Assembly (NCBI GenBank): GCA_034422075.1
Contig: DAOUJX010000055.1
Coordinates: 1 to 32,849 of the forward strand
Origin: S34-282 sp034422075
GTDB taxonomy: Bacteria > Chloroflexota > Dehalococcoidia > Lucifugimonadales > Australimonadaceae
Reading direction: 5' to 3'
Length of the DNA: 32,849 nucleotides
Position numbers and translations under genes: made by a program. The notes under the pieces are model-generated. The model was not told the DNA's origin, ran no database searches, and saw only the letters and a program-made list of their open reading frames with translations. Shown here piece by piece: positions 12,985-21,475 of the stretch. Every line of letters begins with the position of its first letter. Position 1 is the stretch's first letter.

Positions 12985-13896
12985 GTGACGGAGATCAAGA
13001 CTGTTGGATTCGTTGGCACGGGCATTATGGGGGCGCCGATGGCGCGCAACACCGCCAGGGCGGGATTCGAAGTCATCGCTTACAACCGCACGGCTGCCAA
13101 GGCGGAGGCGCTGCGTCAGCATGGCATCAATGTCGCGGCATCGGTGGGGGAGGTGGGCGAGCGCGCCGACTCCGTCGTCACCATGCTCCCTGACACCCCC
13201 GACGTACTGAGCGTGGTCGAGGGCGAGGGCGGGCTTGCCGCAGCCATGCGCGAGGGAAGCGTGCTCGTCGATATGAGCACGATAGCGCCGGGCGCGACGC
13301 GCGCGCTTGCAGAGCGGCTCTCGACCAGGAACATCGCCATGCTGGACGCGCCCGTCTCAGGCGGGTCGTGGGGCGCTGAGCAGGGCACACTGTCCATCAT
13401 GGTCGGCGGCGACACGCAGGCGTTCGAGCGTTGCGGCCCCCTGTTCGCCGCAATGGGGCAGCGCATCACCCACATGGGACCCTCAGGCATGGGCCAAACG
13501 ACCAAGCTAGTCAACCAAGTGCTGGTTGCAGGAACGGTGTCGGCAGTGGCGGAAGCGCTGGTGTTCGCAGCAGCGCACGGCGCAGACCTCGAACGCACCA
13601 TCGAGGCGGTCTCCGGCGGTGCGGCCGGCTCGTGGCAACTCTCCAACCTCGGTCCGCGCATGATTGCGGGCGACTTCGCACCCGGCTTCATGGTTCGCCT
13701 TCAGCAGAAGGACCTGCGGCTGATCCTAGAGGCGGCAGACGAGCGGCGCGTACCGCTGCATACGACCGCCGTCGCACGGGCGCTGCTGACTGCGCTGGAG
13801 GCGCAGAGCCTGGGCGACGAGGGCACCCAAGCCATCATCAAGGCGGTAGAGCAGCAGGCCGGCATCGTCGCGCGCCAAGGTGGGCGGACGGCGTAG
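12985..13896 (+). CDS. NAD(P)-dependent beta-hydroxyacid dehydrogenase (3-hydroxyisobutyrate dehydrogenase family)
   Basis: 303 residues. The N-terminal Rossmann motif VGFVGTGIMGAPMARN binds the dinucleotide. VVTMLPDTPDV, LVDMSTIAPGATR and the substrate-binding signature DAPVSGGSWGAEQGTL follow, and the catalytic Lys lies in GMGQTTKLVNQVLVAG. The family oxidises 3-hydroxyisobutyrate, tartronate semialdehyde and relatives, or reduces succinic semialdehyde; the exact substrate cannot be assigned. GTG at 12985 is chosen because GGAGGT (12975-12980) precedes it; a GTG at 12979 would lie within that sequence. It diverges from the selenoprotein gene. Confidence 0.93.
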   Translation: MTEIKTVGFVGTGIMGAPMARNTARAGFEVIAYNRTAAKAEALRQHGINVAASVGEVGERADSVVTMLPDTPDVLSVVEGEGGLAAAMREGSVLVDMSTIAPGATRALAERLSTRNIAMLDAPVSGGSWGAEQGTLSIMVGGDTQAFERCGPLFAAMGQRITHMGPSGMGQTTKLVNQVLVAGTVSAVAEALVFAAAHGADLERTIEAVSGGAAGSWQLSNLGPRMIAGDFAPGFMVRLQQKDLRLILEAADERRVPLHTTAVARALLTALEAQSLGDEGTQAIIKAVEQQAGIVARQGGRTA

Positions 13897-13990
13897 CACG
13901 GCGTTACGCGAGCGCGTGTTGCTAGCCCCGCCCTGCTAGAATTACCCGCGCCGGTGCACGCATAGCATCGCGCTCTAGGAGGCAATCGTC

Positions 13991-14446
13991 ATGCCGTACG
14001 GCTGGGTCACCGTTTCGGAGTGCCGCGAGTTCTTCATGCACGTCTGGGACAAGGCGCTGGAGATGCGAGTGCCCGTCTCCATGGCGGTGGTGAACCCCGA
14101 GGGGCACCTGCTCGCACTGGAGCGCATGGACGAGGCGGGGTGGCTGACGGCGGAGATTGCCTACGCGAAGGCGTTCACGGTGGCGGCGTTCCGCACCATG
14201 AGCCCGCGCTTCCCCGACGGCCTGACCATCAGGCGCTGGTTTCAGGAACGCAACCCGCAGATGATGATCAACTCCGCCATCTTCACCAACGGCAAGATCG
14301 TCGCCTCCGGCGGCTCGACGCCGATCTTCCGGGGCAAGGAGCTCATCGGCTGCTTCGGCATCAGTGGAGGAACGTCGGAGCAGGACGAGGAGATGGGCCG
14401 CCACGCCCGCGCCAAGATGGGGTGGGCTTCCGAACCGGAAGAGTAG
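13991..14446 (+). CDS. GlcG/HbpS-like (DUF336) protein
   Basis: 151 residues. The family pattern is present: PVSMAVVNPEGHLLALERMDEAGWLTAEIAYAKAFTVAAF, then INSAIFTNGKIVASGGSTPIFRGKELIGCFGISGGTSEQDEEMGRHA. Members include heme-binding HbpS and GlcG from glycolate utilisation loci; the role here is unknown. AGGAGG lies about 8 bases before the ATG. It follows the hydroxyacid dehydrogenase on the same strand with a 94-base gap, so a joint role in small-acid metabolism is possible. Confidence 0.9.
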   Translation: MPYGWVTVSECREFFMHVWDKALEMRVPVSMAVVNPEGHLLALERMDEAGWLTAEIAYAKAFTVAAFRTMSPRFPDGLTIRRWFQERNPQMMINSAIFTNGKIVASGGSTPIFRGKELIGCFGISGGTSEQDEEMGRHARAKMGWASEPEE

Positions 14447-14467
14447 GCGCACCGGCGGACGGTAACG

Positions 14468-15403
14468 TTGACCAGCGCCCGCAAACAACAACCCTCTGAA
14501 TGGGCCATTGGCGTCCGTAGGTTGCGGAAGGCCTACGGAAACGTCGAGGCCGTACGCGGCATCGACTTGCACGTGGCGACCGGCGAGGTGTTCGCCCTGC
14601 TCGGCCCCAACGGCGCCGGCAAGACGACGACCGTCGAGATCCTTGAGGGTCATCGCAAGCGGAGCGGCGGTGAAGTCTCAGTGCTTGGCTACGACCCTGA
14701 GACCAACGATCGTGCGCTCAAGGAGCGGGTGGGCATCGTCTTACAGTCCACCGGGGTGGAGCAGTACCTCTCCGTGGAAGAGACCATCGACCTCTTTCGC
14801 GGCTACTACCCGCACCCGCTGCCGCTGGAGCAGCTCTTGGACCTCGTGGGGTTGCGGGAGCAGCGGCGGACACGCGTCAAGAAGCTGTCTGGCGGGCAGC
14901 AGCGGCGCTTGGACGTGGCGGTTGGGCTGGCAGGCGACCCCGAGCTGCTCTTCCTGGACGAGCCCACGACGGGATTCGACCCGTCGGCCCGGCGCGGCGC
15001 ATGGGAGATGGTGCAGGGGCTCAAGGCGCTGGGCAAGACCGTCTTGCTGACGACGCACTACATGGAGGAGGCCGAGTACCTGGCCGACCGTGTTGCCATC
15101 ATGGTGCAGGGTGAGATAGTTGCAGAGGGCCAACCCGGCGAACTGGCCCTTCGTGACCGCGCAACGACCGTGTGCTTCCGTCTGGCCGACGGCGCACCGT
15201 CGCTACCGCGCGAACTACAGGCAGCCCTTAGCCCCGGCGGCGTTTACTCGCTGGCGACCGATTCGCCGACGCGTACGCTGCACATGCTGACGGTCTGGGC
15301 GGTGGAGCACGGTATCGAACTGGAGGAGCTGACCGTCTCCAACCCTACGCTGGAATCGCTCTTCATCGAACTGGTCGGGGAATCCAGCGGGAACCGGGAG
15401 TAG
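14468..15403 (+). CDS. ABC transporter ATP-binding protein (ABC-2 type exporter)
   Basis: 311 residues. Walker A GPNGAGKTTT (about residue 44), signature LSGGQQRR, Walker B LLFLDEPTTGFD and the H-loop LTTHYMEE are intact. The C-terminal region after residue 220 is the usual accessory part of drug/polysaccharide exporters. No ATG precedes the nucleotide-binding domain; a TTG at 14468 is the only reasonable start. The permease gene follows two bases after the stop, so they are one operon. The exported substrate is unknown. Confidence 0.95.
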   Translation: MTSARKQQPSEWAIGVRRLRKAYGNVEAVRGIDLHVATGEVFALLGPNGAGKTTTVEILEGHRKRSGGEVSVLGYDPETNDRALKERVGIVLQSTGVEQYLSVEETIDLFRGYYPHPLPLEQLLDLVGLREQRRTRVKKLSGGQQRRLDVAVGLAGDPELLFLDEPTTGFDPSARRGAWEMVQGLKALGKTVLLTTHYMEEAEYLADRVAIMVQGEIVAEGQPGELALRDRATTVCFRLADGAPSLPRELQAALSPGGVYSLATDSPTRTLHMLTVWAVEHGIELEELTVSNPTLESLFIELVGESSGNRE

Positions 15404-15405
15404 CA

Positions 15406-16182
15406 ATGAACTCCCTCATGCTCGCGCTGCGGCAGGTGCGCTACGAGAACCGCGCCTTCTGGCGAAATCCCGCCGCAGCCTTCTTCACTATCATCTTCCC
15501 GCTGATGTTTCTGGTCATCTTCAACCTCATCTTCGGGAACGAGGCGGTAATGGACGAGCGCGGCCGGACGTTCAACCTCTCCACCTTCTACGTACCCGGC
15601 ATCATGGTTTTCGCAATCGTGGGGGCCACGTATACCAATGTGGCGATGGGTATCGCATTCTCGCGGGACGGCGGGCTGCTGAAGCGCGTACGTGGGACGC
15701 CATTGCCGAACTGGTCATACCTAGCGGGCAAGATCCTGCACGCGGTGCTCCTGGCGATGCTGTTGGTAATCATCGTTACGGGAGCCGGCACGCTGCTCTA
15801 CGGAGTGGACATCCCCACCGACACGATGCCCGCGTTGCTGCTAACGCTCGCGGTCGCGGCGGCGACCTTCTGCACGCTGGGGCTCGCCGTCACCGCGCTC
15901 ATCCCGAACGCCGACGCAGCCCCGGCGATTGTGAATGCGTCCATCCTCCCGCTGCTCTTCATCTCTGACGTGTTCATCCCGCTGGACGACGCGCCCGTAT
16001 GGCTCACCACCTTCGCCGACGTGTTCCCCGTCCGTCACATGGCGTTGGCGCTGCATGCGGCCTTCGACCCGTTCGCGACGGGCACAGCATTCGAGTGGAC
16101 GCACCTGCTCATCATGGCCGGATGGCTGGTAGGCGGACTGCTGGTTACGCTGCGCTTCTTCCGATGGGAGCCGCGCCGCTGA
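15406..16182 (+). CDS. ABC-2 type transporter permease
   Basis: 258 residues with about six membrane spans, beginning with a cytoplasmic amphipathic stretch (LALRQVRYENRAFWRNP) and the first span FFTIIFPLMFLVIFNLIFG. FSRDGGLLKRVRGTPLPNWSY between spans 2 and 3 is the typical coupling region of ABC-2 permeases, and PLLFISDVFIPLDDAPVWL precedes the last spans. It forms the membrane pore for the ATPase encoded two bases upstream, probably as a dimer. It ends 12 bases from the convergent BlaI-like gene. Confidence 0.95.
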   Translation: MNSLMLALRQVRYENRAFWRNPAAAFFTIIFPLMFLVIFNLIFGNEAVMDERGRTFNLSTFYVPGIMVFAIVGATYTNVAMGIAFSRDGGLLKRVRGTPLPNWSYLAGKILHAVLLAMLLVIIVTGAGTLLYGVDIPTDTMPALLLTLAVAAATFCTLGLAVTALIPNADAAPAIVNASILPLLFISDVFIPLDDAPVWLTTFADVFPVRHMALALHAAFDPFATGTAFEWTHLLIMAGWLVGGLLVTLRFFRWEPRR

Positions 16183-16194
16183 GCACTGCTGCAG

Positions 16195-16689
16195 CTAGTC
16201 GGTGCGCCGCGCGAGCAGGATGCGCAGCAGTTCGAGAAGGACAACCGCCGACAGTAGAATGGCGACGGGCGGCGGCCCCTTCGCCTCTGCATCGTCTAGT
16301 GCAGGCGAGGACTGCGGGGTTGGTTGCGGCGACGGCGCTGATGCGCCTATAGCGTGCACAAGGTGCGGCATCCCCTCACTGCCGTAAGCCTCCTCGTAGC
16401 TGCGCACCATCTCGTCGGCGACGGAGCGCATGAAGTCAGTACGACTGCTGGGCGCCCGGTAGCGGTAGGCGCGCCCGTCCAATTCGCGTGTGAGCAGCTG
16501 TTTGGTCACGAGCCGGTTGAGGACGGTCATGACGGTCTTGTAGTTGTGGCCGCCGCCGAGCGCGTCAACGACGTCTTGAACGGAGCACGGGGCGTCGGTG
16601 GCCCACAGCTGCGCCATGATGCGCGATTCGAGGCTGCCGAGCACCCTTGGGGTGCGGCGCAGGTCATTATTCCGGTCACTGGAAGCCAT
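16195..16689 (-). CDS. BlaI/MecI-like transcription regulator with a C-terminal membrane anchor
   Basis: 164 residues. Residues about 10-85 form the winged helix of the BlaI/MecI family (LGSLESRIMAQLWATDAPCSVQDVVDALGG..YKTVMTVLNRLVTKQLLTRELDGRAYRYR). The usual dimerisation helices follow (DFMRSVADEMVRSYEEAYG). Unlike typical BlaI, a Pro/Ser linker (APSPQPTPQSSPALDD) and a hydrophobic helix (VAILLSAVVLLELLRILLARR) follow, so the protein is probably tethered to the membrane. ATG 16689 is chosen; a TTG at 16719 is less likely. No BlaR1-type sensor protease lies nearby. Confidence 0.85.
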   Translation of the reverse strand: MASSDRNNDLRRTPRVLGSLESRIMAQLWATDAPCSVQDVVDALGGGHNYKTVMTVLNRLVTKQLLTRELDGRAYRYRAPSSRTDFMRSVADEMVRSYEEAYGSEGMPHLVHAIGASAPSPQPTPQSSPALDDAEAKGPPPVAILLSAVVLLELLRILLARRTD

Positions 16690-16785
16690 CGCTAGCTCGA
16701 TACGCTGGGCACGGCCCAAGGTACCAAAGCGGCGAACGATGTCAATGACATCCGCATGCTTGCTTTCGGTGGGGGGCAGCAGTCC

Positions 16786-17274
16786 CTACCTTCGTAGGGC
16801 GTCGAACGGGGCGGCGATGCGGGCGGGATCCTCGAGCAAGCGCTTGAGGCGTCCTAGGTCGTCGTGCGCCTCTTTGCTCATGTTGAAGAAGAGTTGCGGG
16901 CGGAAGAGGCGGCCCAGCCTGCCGACACGCATTTCCCGAATGGCCGCAACGCGCGTGCCCGGCGCGACCGTGTCTATGCCATAGGTGTCTGTCGGCTGAC
17001 GCCCGCCGTCGAATGAGCCAGCAAACGTGACCAGGGTATCGGGCTCGTAGGCGGTGACGCGGAGCAGGCCTGTCGAGCGCCCAGCGAAGCGCTTGGCAAC
17101 GTACCAGTAGGTGGCGTCAAGGCCCATCGGGCCGTCGTACGTCTTGCGCACGTAGAGCGCGCGAGGCCGCCACAGCACCTCGTTCTCCGCGTTCGCGACG
17201 AAGGTAAACACTTCCCACTCGGGCCGCGCAATCACGACCCGCTGCTCGACGCGTACAAAGTCCGCCTGCTGCAT
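16786..17274 (-). CDS. SRPBCC (polyketide cyclase-like) protein
   Basis: 162 residues. The pattern VEQRVVIARPEWEVFTFVANAENEVLW is the first strand and helix of the START/SRPBCC fold; the C-terminal long helix is MSKEAHDDLGRLKRLLE. These proteins bind hydrophobic ligands or act as cyclases or hydrolases; no specific ligand can be read. ATG 17274 is preceded by a GTGGAA sequence. It is upstream of the BlaI-like gene on the same strand, about 100 bases apart. Confidence 0.85.
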   Translation of the reverse strand: MQQADFVRVEQRVVIARPEWEVFTFVANAENEVLWRPRALYVRKTYDGPMGLDATYWYVAKRFAGRSTGLLRVTAYEPDTLVTFAGSFDGGRQPTDTYGIDTVAPGTRVAAIREMRVGRLGRLFRPQLFFNMSKEAHDDLGRLKRLLEDPARIAAPFDALRR

Positions 17275-17383
17275 GGTATTCCACTTTCCCGTTACGCACG
17301 CAGGCTACGCCATGCCCCGCTTCAGCGCACTCCATTCATAGCGGTACGCCCCTGCCTCTACCGCCATTCGTCAACCACCCCGC

Positions 17384-18331
17384 TCATCCCAGCGCGTCTC
17401 CCGTCGCCGTCTTTTTTGCGTTTGCGGCGGCGCGTTGGCGGCGGAGGTCGGCGAAGACGTAGGTGGTGGCGAGGCCGCGATAGGGCGCCCAATGGTCGCG
17501 GCCGAAATCAGCGAGCTGTTGCTCCGTGATCGCCGCCCCGTCAAAGTACTGCTCCGACACCACACGCTTGAGCGCGAGGTCGCCGACAGGGAACACGTCG
17601 GGGCGGCCCAGCGCGCGCAGCAGCATCCACTCCGCCGTCCAGCGACCGATACCCCGGCACGAGATGAGGTGCGCGATGGCCTCCTCGTCGTCCATTGCAG
17701 CGAGGTGCGCATCATCGATGGTGCCGTCGAGTGTCTTGAGCGCGATGTCCCGCACATACTCCGCCTTGCGATTGCTGAGCTTCATCTTCAACAGCTCTTC
17801 GTGGCTCGCGCCGGCAATGGTCTCCGGCTTGGGAAAGGCGTACAGCGTCTCACCACCGATGTCGACAGGTGTGCCGAAGGTCTGGACGATGAGTTCGCGG
17901 ATGACGCGCGCGACGGCGCCCGATATCTGCTGGCCGACAACCGCCGCAATCAGGGCCTCGAAGACCGTCTCGCTGAGCGCCGGGCGCAGGCCGTGAAGCG
18001 AGTCGACCGCGGACGCCAGCACAAGGTCGTTGGCACAAGCTTCGTAGAAGCCCTCGAGGTCGGCGTCGAAGCCGAGCAACCGGCGCATTTCGTCACAGGC
18101 GTAGTCGAGCGTGCCATCGGGCGCATCGTCGCCAAGCACGGAGACCTCGAGCTTGCCGCGGCCTGCGTCGCGCACGGTCACGGCTAACACGTCGTCGCCT
18201 CGCCATAACACGCGGTAGTAGGCGCCATCCTCGAATACATCGGCACCGGCGCGCCCACGGTAGTAGGTCTGATGCGCAGCTGTGAGGGCAAAGTCAAAAA
18301 GGGCGGGCGTGGCGATGACACGGCTGGCCAC
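17384..18331 (-). CDS. DNA-3-methyladenine glycosylase II (AlkA-like)
   Basis: About 315 residues from a GTG at 18331, which lies two bases after the fpg-like stop; a longer upstream frame would overlap that gene by 130 bases. The helix-hairpin-helix-GPD core is clear: ALIAAVVGQQISGAVARVIRELI, then HLISCRGIGRWTAEWMLLRALGRPDVFPVGDLALK, with the catalytic Asp in VGDLAL. The N-terminal part corresponds to the AlkA N-domain. It would remove alkylated bases. Adjacent and co-oriented with the Fpg/Nei gene, it forms a two-gene base-excision repair unit. Confidence 0.92.
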   Translation of the reverse strand: MASRVIATPALFDFALTAAHQTYYRGRAGADVFEDGAYYRVLWRGDDVLAVTVRDAGRGKLEVSVLGDDAPDGTLDYACDEMRRLLGFDADLEGFYEACANDLVLASAVDSLHGLRPALSETVFEALIAAVVGQQISGAVARVIRELIVQTFGTPVDIGGETLYAFPKPETIAGASHEELLKMKLSNRKAEYVRDIALKTLDGTIDDAHLAAMDDEEAIAHLISCRGIGRWTAEWMLLRALGRPDVFPVGDLALKRVVSEQYFDGAAITEQQLADFGRDHWAPYRGLATTYVFADLRRQRAAANAKKTATGDALG

Positions 18332-18333
18332 GG

Positions 18334-19191
18334 CTATGACGCTCTGCTCGCCGCGTGCTCCCGCACCCCTCGGAGCAGCGAGCCGGGTTGGCAATGGCGG
18401 CAGTAGGAGGTGATGCGCTGGTTGGCCGTGATTTCGCTGATGGTGGCGCCGCACACCGGACAAGGTTCGCCGCCCTTGCGATGGACGCGCAAGAAGTCGC
18501 GCACCTTCGTGTCGATGTTGGGCAGCATGCGCTCGCGCACTACTTCACGCGCCTCCAACAGAACCTTCGGAATCGACTCGTGGATGCGGCGCACGTCATC
18601 GTCTGACAGCTCGCGGCGCTTGGTAAAGGGCGATACGCGCGCCTCGAACAATATCTCGTCGACATAGGCGTTGCCGATGCCCGCGACGAACCTGCCACGC
18701 GTAAGGATTCCCTTGATCTCGCCGCTGAAGAGCCGCAGCCGCGCGGTGAAGTCGTCGAGCGGCAGCCCACCGTCCAGCGCGTCAGGACCGAGCCCTGCCA
18801 AGCGCGGGACGCGCTCGTGCAGTTCATCGGGGCGGACGTAATAGACGAGACCCATCTGCCGCTCGTCGATGTAGCGCAGGTCGTGCTGGCCGATGCCGAG
18901 GAGGAAGTAGGTGCGCTTGGCCCGCCTGGACGGCGCCTCCGTCCACTGCAAGCGCCCCGTTAGCATGAGGTTGATTGCGAGCAGCCGATCGGGATTGAGA
19001 GGAAAGAAGAGGTCTTTACCGTAGCGCGTGACCTCGCCGAACGTGCGGCCGACGACGTCTTGCGAGAAGTCGGCGGCGGCGTGCGAGCGGATGATGGCGG
19101 GACGCAGCACCTCCGCACGCTCGACCGTCCTGCCGGGCAGCCGATCGTTCAGGAAATCGCGCACCACCTCGAGGTCCGGTATCTCCGGCAT
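18334..19191 (-). CDS. Fpg/Nei family DNA glycosylase/AP lyase
   Basis: 285 residues. The N-terminus MPEIPDLE carries the catalytic Pro2 and Glu3 exposed after removal of Met. RYGKDLFF contains the conserved Lys, the H2TH domain includes GIGNAYVDEILFEARVSPF, and the C-terminal zinc finger is CPVCGATI...SYCRHCQ. It excises oxidised bases such as 8-oxoguanine or oxidised pyrimidines and cuts the strand. MPEIPDLE differs from MPELPEVE of classical MutM, so Fpg versus Nei specificity is open. It precedes the AlkA-like gene in the same unit. Confidence 0.93.
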   Translation of the reverse strand: MPEIPDLEVVRDFLNDRLPGRTVERAEVLRPAIIRSHAAADFSQDVVGRTFGEVTRYGKDLFFPLNPDRLLAINLMLTGRLQWTEAPSRRAKRTYFLLGIGQHDLRYIDERQMGLVYYVRPDELHERVPRLAGLGPDALDGGLPLDDFTARLRLFSGEIKGILTRGRFVAGIGNAYVDEILFEARVSPFTKRRELSDDDVRRIHESIPKVLLEAREVVRERMLPNIDTKVRDFLRVHRKGGEPCPVCGATISEITANQRITSYCRHCQPGSLLRGVREHAASRAS

Positions 19192-19219
19192 CGCGCCTCC
19201 TGCGTGAGTATACGGTCTT

Positions 19220-19350
19220 CTTCGTCATCCCGGCGCCCCTATCCGTCATTACCGCGAAATCAGGAATCCGAACGCTAAGCGCGCAAGTCCCTCACCTAGC
19301 GCAACCGCCGCAAAGCGCCTCCTCCTCTCCTGATGGGAGAGCGGGCTTAA
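19220..19350. repeat. Palindromic intergenic repeat, copy 2
   Basis: Intergenic block between the divergent fpg-like and sucC genes. It contains CGTCATCCC, a perfect CTCTCC/GGAGAG hairpin (19326-19331, 19337-19342) and a GGAGAGG word; the same words occur in the blocks at 27541 and 31140. Confidence 0.35.
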
Positions 19351-19432
19351 CGGTGCGGAGAGGTGGGCTTGGCGCTTCCGTCTGCTATCATCCGGCGCGG
19401 CTCCTATCACATGCATTTGGGGACGTATAGGC

Positions 19433-20584
19433 ATGAAACTCCACGAGTATCAGGCAAAGGCGCTGCTGGCAGGCTACGACGTGCCCGTACCGGAAGGGAG
19501 CGTCGCGAGGGGCGCGGACGAGGCGCAGGAGACCGCCGCGCGGCTCGGCGGGCGCGCCGTCGTCAAGGCGCAGGTCCACGCCGGAGGGCGTGGCAAGGCC
19601 GGCGGCGTGAAGCTCGCCGGCACCCCTGCCGAGGCCGCCGACATCGCGCAAGTGCTCATCGGCTCGACGCTCGTCACACCGCAGACGGGACCGCAGGGTG
19701 CGCCTGTCGGCGCCGTCCTCGTCGAGCAGACACTCGACATCGCGCGCGAACTCTACCTTAGCATCACCACCGGCGGCGATAAGCGCCCCGTCGTCATCGC
19801 CTCTGCATCGGGCGGAATGGAGATAGAGGAGGTCGCGCAGACCAACCCAGAGGCCATCCTAACCGAGACCATCGACCCTGCGATCGGCTTTCAGCCATTC
19901 CAGGGCAGGCGCATCGGGGCGGGGCTCGGCATTCCCACATCGCTCACCCGGCCATTCATCGCAATGCTCGACGCATGCTACCGCGCCTACATGCAGAAGG
20001 ACCTGTCGATGTTGGAGATCAACCCGCTCGTGGTGACCAACGACGAGCGGTTGCTGGCACTGGACGCCAAGGTGTCGTTCGACGACGACGCGATGTTCCG
20101 CCACGAGCCCGAGGCCAGGCTGCGCGATACGTCGCAAGAGGACGCGCTTGAGGTGCAGGCATCCGAGGCCGATATCGCCTACGTCAAACTGGACGGCAAC
20201 GTCGGGTGCTTGGTCAACGGCGCGGGCCTCGCGATGGCGACGATGGACACGGTCAAATTCGCCGGCGCCGAGCCCGCAAATTTCCTCGACGTCGGCGGCG
20301 GCGCGAGCGAGGAGAAGATATCGACGGCCATCCAGCTGATGGTCAGCGACGAAAAGGTCGAGCGCGTACTGGTGAACATCTTCGGCGGCATCCTACGCTG
20401 CGACATCGCAGCGCGCGGTATCGTTGACGCCTACGGCAAGGCGGAGCGGCGCCCACCGCTGGTCGTGCGGATGCTCGGCACCAACGTCGACGAAGGCAAG
20501 CAGATCCTCGCCGAATCGGGCCTCGAACCCGTCATGGTCGACACCCTGGAGCAGGCCGCGGCAGCGATAGGAGGCGAGGGCTAG
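19433..20584 (+). CDS. sucC: Succinyl-CoA synthetase (ligase) beta subunit
   Basis: 383 residues, full length. MKLHEYQAKALLAGYDVPVPEG is the ATP-grasp beginning; VVKAQVHAGGRGKAGGVK binds nucleotide, LSMLEINPLVV and LDAKVSFDDDA are the Mg-binding segments, and GGGASEEK...VNIFGGILRCDIAA lies in the C-terminal domain. With SucD it makes ATP or GTP from succinyl-CoA in the TCA cycle. Its stop TAG is immediately followed by the sucD ATG. Confidence 0.97.
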   Translation: MKLHEYQAKALLAGYDVPVPEGSVARGADEAQETAARLGGRAVVKAQVHAGGRGKAGGVKLAGTPAEAADIAQVLIGSTLVTPQTGPQGAPVGAVLVEQTLDIARELYLSITTGGDKRPVVIASASGGMEIEEVAQTNPEAILTETIDPAIGFQPFQGRRIGAGLGIPTSLTRPFIAMLDACYRAYMQKDLSMLEINPLVVTNDERLLALDAKVSFDDDAMFRHEPEARLRDTSQEDALEVQASEADIAYVKLDGNVGCLVNGAGLAMATMDTVKFAGAEPANFLDVGGGASEEKISTAIQLMVSDEKVERVLVNIFGGILRCDIAARGIVDAYGKAERRPPLVVRMLGTNVDEGKQILAESGLEPVMVDTLEQAAAAIGGEG

Positions 20585-21460
20585 ATGAGCATCTTGGTCA
20601 ATAGCGCATCGCGCGTGCTGGTGCAAGGAATTACGGGGCGCGAGGGCTCCTTCCACGCCGAGCGGTGCATCCAGTACGGCACCAACGTCGTCGCCGGTGT
20701 CACCCCAGGCAAGGGCGGCGAGATGTTCATGGACAAGGTGCCCGTCTTCAACTCCGTCCGTCTGGCCGTCGATGAGACGCAGGCCGACGTGGCGCTCATC
20801 TTCGTCCCCCCGTCCTTTGCGGCAGACGCCATCTTGGAATCGGCTGATGCTGGCGTCGGGCTGGTCGTGTGCATCACAGAGGGCATACCCGTGCGCGACT
20901 CTATCATGGTCACGCGCTACCTCGAAGGAAAGCCAACGCGGCTGCTTGGCCCCAATTGCCCCGGTCTCATCAGCCCCGGTGACAACTGCAAGGTCGGCAT
21001 CATGCCCGGCAATATCCATGCGCCCGGCAAGGTCGGCGTCGTCTCGCGCTCCGGCACGCTCACCTACGAGGGCGTCGACCAGCTGACCAAGCTGGGCATC
21101 GGCCAATCGACATGCGTGGGCATCGGCGGCGACCCGGTCTCCGGAACGACCTTCGTCGACGTGCTCCAGCTATTCAACGACGATCCCGCGACAGAGGCGA
21201 TAGTGCTCATCGGCGAAATCGGTGGGATGAAGGAGCAGGAGGCAGCGGAGTACATCGCCGCGCACGTGCGCAAGCCGGTCGCCGCGCTCATCGTCGGTCA
21301 GACGGCGCCCCCCGGAAGGCGTATGGGGCACGCGGGCGCAGTCATCACCGGAAAGGCCGCTCTCGCCAGCGAAAAAATGAGCGCCCTGGAGCGGGCCGGC
21401 TGCCGCATCATCCCCTCACCGGCCCAGATTGGTGAGACTGTCCAGGAGATGCTGGGGTAG
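20585..21460 (+). CDS. sucD: Succinyl-CoA synthetase (ligase) alpha subunit
   Basis: 291 residues. VQGITGREGSFHAERCIQYGTNVVAGVTPGKGG is the CoA-binding Rossmann domain; LLGPNCPGLISPG and VGIGGDPVSGTTFVDVL are family hallmarks. The phosphorylated active-site His is in RMGHAGAVITG. The ATG directly follows the sucC stop with AGGCGAGGG upstream, so the subunits are translationally coupled. Confidence 0.97.
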   Translation: MSILVNSASRVLVQGITGREGSFHAERCIQYGTNVVAGVTPGKGGEMFMDKVPVFNSVRLAVDETQADVALIFVPPSFAADAILESADAGVGLVVCITEGIPVRDSIMVTRYLEGKPTRLLGPNCPGLISPGDNCKVGIMPGNIHAPGKVGVVSRSGTLTYEGVDQLTKLGIGQSTCVGIGGDPVSGTTFVDVLQLFNDDPATEAIVLIGEIGGMKEQEAAEYIAAHVRKPVAALIVGQTAPPGRRMGHAGAVITGKAALASEKMSALERAGCRIIPSPAQIGETVQEMLG

Positions 21461-21475
21461 GGCACCCCCCACGCT

